Shown: piece by piece, positions 6,553-10,227 of the stretch | Position numbering within the stretch: the first letter of the stretch is position 1 | Layout: each line of letters starts with the position of its first letter | Notes under the pieces: model-generated | Database searches by the model: none | Told to the model about the DNA's origin: nothing | What the model saw: only the letters and a program-made list of their open reading frames with translations | Source of the DNA: Bacillota bacterium | Lineage (GTDB): Bacteria; Bacillota; Sulfobacillia; RBS10-35; JAJYVN01 | DNA: 10,227 nt | Assembly (NCBI GenBank): GCA_021827805.1 | Contig: JAKAUG010000075.1 | Span: 1 to 10,227 of the forward strand | Direction: 5' to 3' | Made by a program: the position numbers and the translations under genes

Positions 6553-7050
6553 GCCACCATATGCGCTGGCTGCGACGCGCATTTCGGGGGAGGAGCATCG
6601 GCACCGTCCCAGCACACTCCCGGCTATCGGTTCGAGCGCACGGCGGAGGGGAGGGTGATCGTGTCTCGGACCGGCGGCGACAGCGGGCGGCGCAGCGGCG
6701 AGGTGTTCGCCCAACTCCATCTTTGGAACGGGTACGCCGGCCTCGGTATCGCCTTTGATTCCTCGACCGGGTTCAACCTGCCCGACGGGTCCCGCCGTTC
6801 GCCGGATGCCTCTTGGGTAGTGCGGGAACGATGGGAGTCCCTTGGCCGCTCCGAACGCCGGGGGTTCCCGCCCCTGTGCCCGGATGCCGCCTTCGAGGTG
6901 CGCTCCGACTCCGACAGCCTGGAGGACCTGCGCGCCAAGATGCGGGACTACCTTGGCAGCGGCGCCCGCTTGGCGCTCCTGGTCGACCCCGAGGCCCGCG
7001 CGTTGGAGGTTTACCGGCCCGGACAGGCGCCCGAGCGGCAGCAGGGCGAC
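6553..7050 (+). pseudogene. Uma2 family endonuclease (DUF820), disrupted at both ends
   Basis: The core (about 6622-7040) reads GYRFERTAEGRVIVSRTGGD, TGFNLPDG, SPDASWVVRERW, PDAAFEV, the Lys of AKMRDYL and ARLALLVDPEARALEVYRPG, in Uma2 order. Uma2 proteins have a PD-(D/E)xK nuclease fold; the Asp, Glu and Lys expected at the active site are present. The N-terminal part appears in a different frame: frame 2 gives YALAATRISGEEHRHRPSTLP, which joins GYRFER if one C is restored in the CTCCC run at 6617-6621. In the present frame no good start with a ribosome site precedes the domain; an open frame reaches back to 5998 but looks non-coding. The usual C-terminal tail after YRPGQAPER is missing and is replaced by IS3-type sequence on the other strand. 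It is probably non-functional unless translated from an internal start such as the GTG at 6657. Confidence 0.7.
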
Positions 7051-7053
7051 ACC

Positions 7054-7173
7054 CAGGTGGGAGGAGTACAGCCCCTCTCGCCGCAACAGTGCCCCCACCT
7101 GGTCCGGTTGCCAGTGATCGGCCTCCTCCAGGATCCGTGTCTTGTACCCCGCCGTGAACCGCCGAGGGTGCAC
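7054..7173 (-). pseudogene. IS3-type transposase OrfA fragment (N-terminal 40 codons)
   Basis: The minus frame reads PRRFTAGYKTRILEEADHW, then GALLRREGLYSSHL. This is the well-conserved N-terminal helix-turn-helix segment of IS3-family OrfA proteins (typically RRRFTAEYKLRIL and GEIGALLRREGLYSSHL). Homology stops right after SSHL, where WRRQR would normally follow, and the antisense strand becomes the Uma2 C-terminus. Upstream a GTG at 7173 could be the original start; no convincing ribosome site or terminal inverted repeat was found. It is a dead relic of an insertion sequence whose remainder has been deleted. Confidence 0.75.
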
Positions 7174-7853
7174 CGACCCCCAGAGCTTCGGATGCGGGCG
7201 GACCTCCGGACCCCGAGCCCCCGGCCCCCCGTCTCCCGCAACCGACAGGCCAGCCCCCTGGCTCGCAACCCCCTGCGGATCCGTGGCCACGGCCCCCCTC
7301 GCCACCCCGTTTCGGGACCCAACACAGAGCACCTGTTCGCTCGCCCTCACCCTCTCCCCGCCGCAGACACTATCGGATCGCTCTCCCGTGTCTCAGCCTA
7401 TTGTGGCAGGTAGCGTCGTGGCAGTCGGGCAACACGCTGCCTCCTGCTTCCGCGACTCCCCCCACCGCAGTATCACCGGCACCATCGGGCTCTCCCAAGA
7501 CGCCAGCGCGCCGAGGGCGCCAGCAGGCGGGACGACGCCGAACGCCAGCCTGCCGACCACGGGCAGCGGGAGGACCATGGAGATGGAGGCCCAGAGCCGG
7601 GCGCCCAGAACCCAGGGCAGCGCTGCGGGCCGCAACGGGGAGAACAGACGCGTGTCCCGCTCGGTGTCTGGCGGCAGCGGGACGGCGTGCGGGCCGTGGT
7701 CGGATGAGCGGGCGGATATCGTGGCGTCCCTTTATGAAGGGCCACCAGACTGCACGCGCCCAACGGGCGGCGGCGGGCATCGTCGTGTGGCACCCGAACC
7801 CGTTCGGGCGGACCGGGGTTGGAGCGCCCAATGGTACCGCCCATCGCCGGGAC
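7174..7853. other. Gene-poor stretch with decayed coding fragments
   Basis: No intact gene is evident. At 7190-7390 the plus strand is markedly C-rich and poor in G, with runs of C and no credible protein. At 7393-7735 a minus frame shows high third-position GC and a moderately hydrophobic stretch (ARLWASISMVLPLPVVGRLA, then AFGVVPPAGALGALASW). It lacks a start with a ribosome site and begins just after an in-frame TAA. At about 7740-7845 a different minus frame (PERVRVPHDDARRRPLG) has similar codon bias. The pattern suggests frameshifted remains of one or two former minus-strand genes. Confidence 0.45.
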
Positions 7854-8045
7854 CTACAGCTCCGGAAACAACTGCGCCTGCGGCGGTGGGTCGGGCCTGT
7901 TCGTTGCGCGGATCCACTTGCTGACCAAACGCCGTTGGTCGTCTTTGTCCTCAGTGGTCAGAGCCGCATCCGATCCTCCGCTCCAATCCCAACGGCGATA
8001 ATCTGTATTTCGGGCTTGCGCGTGCGCCAATAGGCCCTTCGTCAA
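7854..8045 (-). CDS. Small protein coupled to the upstream gene, unknown function
   Basis: This is a 63-residue frame starting at TTG (8045-8043) that overlaps the stop of the gene at 8042-8650 by TTGA, the classic coupling arrangement. The protein is hydrophilic and charged (TEDKDDQRRLVSKWIRATNR) and ends in a proline-rich tail, PDPPPQAQLFPEL. It has no signal peptide or membrane segment. I do not recognise the family. GGAG is only 2 nt before the TTG, so reinitiation after the upstream stop is more likely than independent initiation; a TTG at 8033 is an alternative start. Codon usage is less GC-biased than in the cell-division cluster, like its partner, suggesting the pair arrived together. 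Confidence 0.5.
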   Translation of the reverse strand: MTKGLLAHAQARNTDYRRWDWSGGSDAALTTEDKDDQRRLVSKWIRATNRPDPPPQAQLFPEL

Positions 8046-8650
8046 GGCTCCATCGATTCGAACTCGATCACCATATCATGTGGATTCCGGAGCACAAAAG
8101 TGGTTCCCTCCTTGGCAAGGACCCCACGGCACGTCACCGCACGCACAGCGTCATGGGCCTGAATTGCAACGCGATACGCATCGCCGTCCAGTTCAAGGCG
8201 AATGTGCCGCAGACTATCGTGGATCTCCGTCACGACCGTAACCTGGCCCCGATCCTCGTGCAAACCACGCTCCAACTTCACCACATACCCATATATCTCC
8301 ACTTCTTCAGGTGGTGCCGCCGCACGTAGAAGACGCGCCGCCTCGCGAATTACCGGGAGAATGTCCGGAGGAAAGACGACGCTCTGAATAACGTCCCCTG
8401 TAGGCGGCCGGGATCCCGCCCAAGTGAAGTGGAAGTTCACTCCACATTCTATGCTATCCTCGCCCATACCCGCCACGGCCTCGCACAGATTGGCGCTGAC
8501 TCCCCGAGGTACCCCTTGCTGGAACCCGTCCATATTGCCAGTTGCCACAGCCGCATCTGCAGCGCGACGCGTCAACGTCAGCGCACTCGCCAGAACGAGA
8601 AAGACCCGGCGCTCAAACGGCTCTTCGTCAAGGACTCCGGGCAGAGGCAA
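8042..8650 (-). CDS. Hypothetical protein with alpha N-half and beta-rich C-half
   Basis: This 202-residue reading frame is the most intact gene of the accessory region. Residues 1-60 are helical-looking (FERRVFLVLASALTLTRRAA). The middle contains VPRGVSANLCEAVAGMGE and NFHFTWAGSRPP. The C-terminal 90 residues alternate in a beta pattern (EIYGYVVKLERG, GQVTVVTEIHD, VRAVTCRGVL, TTFVLRNPHD), reminiscent of an OB-like barrel. I believe similar hypothetical proteins occur in actinobacteria and other high-GC bacteria, but cannot name a family. The start is uncertain: the TTG at 8650 has only a weak ribosome site, and the frame is open 36 nt further to a TAA without a better start. The N-terminus may therefore be truncated. 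The stop is shared (TTGA) with the small gene at 7854-8045. Third-position GC is lower than in the flanking clusters. Confidence 0.65.
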   Translation of the reverse strand: MPLPGVLDEEPFERRVFLVLASALTLTRRAADAAVATGNMDGFQQGVPRGVSANLCEAVAGMGEDSIECGVNFHFTWAGSRPPTGDVIQSVVFPPDILPVIREAARLLRAAAPPEEVEIYGYVVKLERGLHEDRGQVTVVTEIHDSLRHIRLELDGDAYRVAIQAHDAVRAVTCRGVLAKEGTTFVLRNPHDMVIEFESMEP

Positions 8651-8920
8651 TGGGTGTAACCTAAGGGACTGGCAGGGAATACGTTAGGAAGCGTCGCAGC
8701 CTGATTCTTCCACTGCGCGCTTGGGGCCATGCCGGCCCCTTGTTTCGGTCGGCGGCGGCCGCCCATTTCGGCGCAGCCGGCCGGAGCCGGAGCCATTGGG
8801 ACACAAGGCAAGGGATAGCATGGGGGGTGAGAGGGGCAAGGGCGGCCGAGCTGGCCGAAGTACGCACCTTCCACTCTTGCACCTCGGCTGGCGGCCTGTG
8901 GCCGGATCGAAGGACGCGAT
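8651..8920. other. Intergenic stretch, one hairpin, no gene seen
   Basis: Open frames here have no protein-like composition or ribosome sites. The only structure noted is GGGGCC (8723-8728) pairing with GGCCCC (8734-8739) around ATGCC, followed by TTGTTTC. That is terminator-like for the plus strand, but no plus-strand gene lies upstream. The distal end of the ISAzo13-type relic, including any terminal inverted repeat, should be in this interval but could not be recognised. Confidence 0.4.
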
Positions 8921-9337
8921 CTACGGTTGCGCTTCAGCTTGACTCGGCGCATCGCCAGGGTAGATCGTGTAGTTCCAGGCCGCACGATACTTGCACGTGC
9001 GCAGGTGCTGCTCGCCAAAGATCTTCATTGTGTTTTTGGAGATTGTGCTCCCGGTGGGATATGTGTTCCCGTCCAGCTGACAGTTGACCTCCAAGCCTGT
9101 GGAAGTCGTTGTGCTGGCGATGAGGTTCACGATGGTGTCATGATTGACGAGAGATTGGTTGCGCCAATTCTTCGTGATCTCCGAAAATAGCCGATGCTCA
9201 ATCTTGTTCCACTTCGATGTCCTTGGCGGAAAGTGATTGACCGTGACCGTCAGGCCGCTCTCCGCCGCAAATCGCTGCAATTCCACCTTCCATGCTCGAG
9301 GCCGAGCCCCGTTGCTACCGCCACAGTCTGCGGTGGC
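8921..9337 (-). pseudogene. ISAzo13-type transposase, C-terminal fragment
   Basis: The minus frame reads TADCGGSNGARPRAWKVELQ, then HFPPRTSKWNKIEHRLFSEI, NWRNQSL, NLIASTTTSTGLEV, TYPTGSTIS and WNYTI. This is the conserved C-terminal third of ISAzo13 family (Rhodopirellula-type DDE) transposases. The DDE Asp in ADCGGSNG (usually ADGGGSNG) and the Glu in NKIEHRL are kept. The N-terminal two thirds, including the first catalytic Asp, are absent: above about 9337 the frame turns into Arg/Thr-rich nonsense, while another frame carries unrelated coding sequence. An internal TTG at 9286 could give a 121-residue product, but it would be inactive. Base composition is clearly less GC-rich than the neighbours, as expected for an acquired element. 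Confidence 0.85.
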
Positions 9338-9509
9338 CGCAGCCGTGCAGCCAGTCGTCGGCGATGGCCGCGAGCGCCGCCGCCTTCAGGTTGGGGCGTT
9401 CGTAGCTGACGACGTGCGGCAGGGTCCGGGCCTTCTCCACTGCCTCCAAGACGGTGTGCCGCTGCTCGTCGGTGAACGGCTGTCCGTGATAAACGAGATG
9501 GGGACCACC
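9318..9509 (-). pseudogene. Fragment of an unidentified gene fused to the IS relic
   Basis: The minus frame here reads YHGQPFTDEQRHTVLEAVEK, then ARTLPHVVSYERPNLKAAA and LAAIADDWLHG. It has a strong GC-ending codon bias and looks like genuine protein, but I cannot name the family. It runs out at the ISAzo13 junction (about 9337-9350) and meets a TAG at 9315-9317. Upstream it is closed by TGA (9510-9512). A -1/+1-shifted frame just above (ATG at 9544, MWTPFAPSYRPEVVPISF) also looks coding and may be the original N-terminus. It is probably the head of a host gene truncated by the transposon and then frameshifted. Confidence 0.45.
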
Positions 9510-9556
9510 TCAGGGCGGTAGCTCGGGGCAAAAGGGGTCCACATCAGCCCGATCAT

Positions 9557-9735
9557 CCTGCTGGGACCTGGCCGTGGTCGGGTAGAAGCGGTGGTCGGTC
9601 ACTCTTGGTTGCCTCGACTCACGCCGTTGTCCGGTGACCCGTCTTTACTCGGCTGACCGGTCCCAGGGTCTTTGGCACGGGCTGGCAGCATTCCGCCCGG
9701 CCCCGCAGCCCGCTGTGCTTCCCGATGCAATAGGG
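9557..9735. other. Intergenic stretch, nothing recognised
   Basis: This lies between the fragmentary minus-strand reading frame and the solitary CRISPR-like repeat. Several open frames cross it but none has coding character, a ribosome site or a known motif. Confidence 0.35.
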
Positions 9736-9764
9736 GGCTCCCCCGCGCACGCGGGGATCGGCCC
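9736..9764 (+). repeat. Solitary 29-nt type I-E CRISPR-repeat-like sequence
   Basis: The 29-nt unit begins GGCTC, has the core CCCCGCGCACGCGGGG (9741-9756) and ends ATCGGCCC. Placed against the E. coli type I-E repeat without gaps, about 20 of 29 positions agree, including both blocks CCCCGCGC and GCGGGGAT at the same offsets. The 7-bp stem CCCCGCG/CGCGGGG is intact. No second copy occurs 60-62 nt to either side and no cas gene is in the window, so this is not an array. It could be an orphan or remnant repeat, or simply a GC hairpin downstream of the FmdB gene. Confidence 0.5.
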
Positions 9765-9780
9765 ATCGGCGGTGGCACCA

Positions 9781-10062
9781 TCATGCAGGCGCTCGCGGCA
9801 CACCGTTGGCCAGGTAACGCAGCGTGTCTCCGAAATGGGGGTGCCGCCCAGGAGACCGCAAGGCCGTGTCGAACCGTCCGCAATGGCCGGCTCCGAAACG
9901 ATCCCGTTTGGAGTGGGCGGCTGGCCTGCCGGCGGAGCCGATCACCGAGGGCACCTTCGCGGTCGGCTGCCCGCACTCCCGGCAGGGCGGCAGCGGCGCG
10001 GTGAACGACTGGATCACCTCGAATCCGTGCCCGGCCGGGCAGCGCAACTGATAGATCGGCAT
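9781..10062 (-). CDS. FmdB-type zinc-ribbon protein
   Basis: This is a 93-residue protein that opens with MPIYQLRCPAGHGFEVIQSF, then PCRECG and KVPS, the layout of FmdB family regulatory or zinc-ribbon proteins (commonly MPIYEYRC...CG..FE...SF...C..CG). The first zinc half-site is CPAGH (C8 with H12) rather than C-x2-C, a variant also seen in related GH-type members; the second is C-x2-C. The remaining 50 residues are Arg/His/Gly-rich and unassigned. The ATG (10062-10060) has an excellent GGGAGGTG (10078-10071) 8 nt upstream. The gene follows the lactonase-like gene by 40 nt on the same strand, so they are probably one operon. FmdB was first described as a regulator near formamidase genes; its role here is unknown. 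Confidence 0.85.
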   Translation of the reverse strand: MPIYQLRCPAGHGFEVIQSFTAPLPPCRECGQPTAKVPSVIGSAGRPAAHSKRDRFGAGHCGRFDTALRSPGRHPHFGDTLRYLANGVPRAPA

Positions 10063-10102
10063 GACTACCGCACCTCCCTGGCCCGCAGGACCCGAACCGC
10101 GC

Positions 10103-10227
10103 TCAGGAGTAGAACCCCTCGGGCGCGAGGCGCATGGAGCGAAGCTGCGCAGAGTCGTGGCCGAACACGACGGTGGCGTCCGACTCCTCGGCGATCCGCC
10201 GGATCTTCTCGACCGAGGCGTACCAGG
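10103..10227 (-). CDS. MBL-fold lactonase-like hydrolase, C-terminus only
   Basis: The final 40 codons of a minus-strand gene run in from the window edge. They read WYASVEKIRRIAEESDATVV, then FGHDSAQLRSMR and LAPEGFYS before the stop. The ending (IAEE..A.VVFGHD....LR.AP.GFY) is typical of AttM/AiiA-like N-acyl-homoserine lactonases and related MBL-fold enzymes. The histidine and aspartate of GHD belong to the last metal-site motif. The diagnostic HxHxDH lies outside the window, so substrate specificity cannot be judged. It is the upstream partner of the FmdB-type gene. Confidence 0.75.
   Translation of the reverse strand, partial: WYASVEKIRRIAEESDATVVFGHDSAQLRSMRLAPEGFYS

Noticed and set aside
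5998..6600. Front part of the 471-codon plus frame that leads into Uma2, with a collagen-like GPQGPRG.
   Set aside because: Codon bias is poor in this frame, the collagen-like string is the inverted repeat, and the minus strand has the better coding signal.
8048..8064. GATTCGAACTC resembling a tRNA T-loop.
   Set aside because: It is inside the coding sequence of the unknown gene (VIEFESM) and no acceptor or anticodon stems can be folded around it.
8723..8745. GGGGCC/GGCCCC hairpin followed by TTGTTTC as an intrinsic terminator.
   Set aside because: No plus-strand gene precedes it and the T-tract is interrupted.
9736..9830. A real CRISPR array beginning at the 29-nt repeat.
   Set aside because: No second repeat copy occurs at the expected 60-62 nt step in either direction.
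9599..9976. 125-codon minus frame overlapping the FmdB-type gene and the CRISPR-like repeat.
   Set aside because: It is Arg/Pro/Ala-rich with no motif or ribosome site, and is out of frame with the supported FmdB-type gene.

Overview
The window reads as chromosomal DNA of a very GC-rich bacterium. The order ftsE-ftsX-M23 peptidase-S41 peptidase, the Shine-Dalgarno-rich starts with frequent TTG/GTG, and the high third-position GC best fit a high-GC Firmicute (Symbiobacterium, Thermaerobacter or Sulfobacillus-like). This is an inference from gene order and composition, not a phylogenetic result.

Region 1 (1-5973, plus strand) is a compact cell-division and cell-wall cluster. It holds ftsE (5' end outside the window), ftsX, a secreted coiled-coil M23 (LytM) peptidase, an S41/PDZ C-terminal processing peptidase, an MBL-fold hydrolase and a class A beta-lactamase-like serine hydrolase. 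Gaps are 25 nt or less, or genes overlap by 4 nt, except for a 74-nt gap before the S41 gene that carries a TATAAT box. FtsEX should form the membrane ABC-type complex that controls peptidoglycan hydrolysis, and the M23 protein is its natural output enzyme. The last two genes are probably co-transcribed with the S41 gene.

Region 2 (about 5860-9560) is a decayed accessory region. It contains a minus-strand hydrophobic reading frame whose coding signal switches frame at a perfect 12-bp inverted repeat, and a plus-strand Uma2-type endonuclease broken at both ends. A 40-codon piece of an IS3-type transposase abuts the Uma2 3' end in the opposite orientation. About 700 nt of patchy relics follow, then a translationally coupled two-gene unit of unknown function, then the C-terminal part of an ISAzo13-type transposase fused to a fragment of an unrelated gene.

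Region 3 (about 9736-10227) returns to ordinary genes on the minus strand. The C-terminus of an AHL-lactonase-like MBL protein is followed by an FmdB-type zinc-ribbon protein. Just downstream of the latter is one solitary 29-nt sequence with the form of a type I-E CRISPR repeat. No tRNA, rRNA or multi-unit CRISPR array was found.

The best leads for something new are the coupled unknown gene pair (7854-8650), the frame switch at the 26-bp palindrome (6106-6131), and the orphan CRISPR-like repeat.
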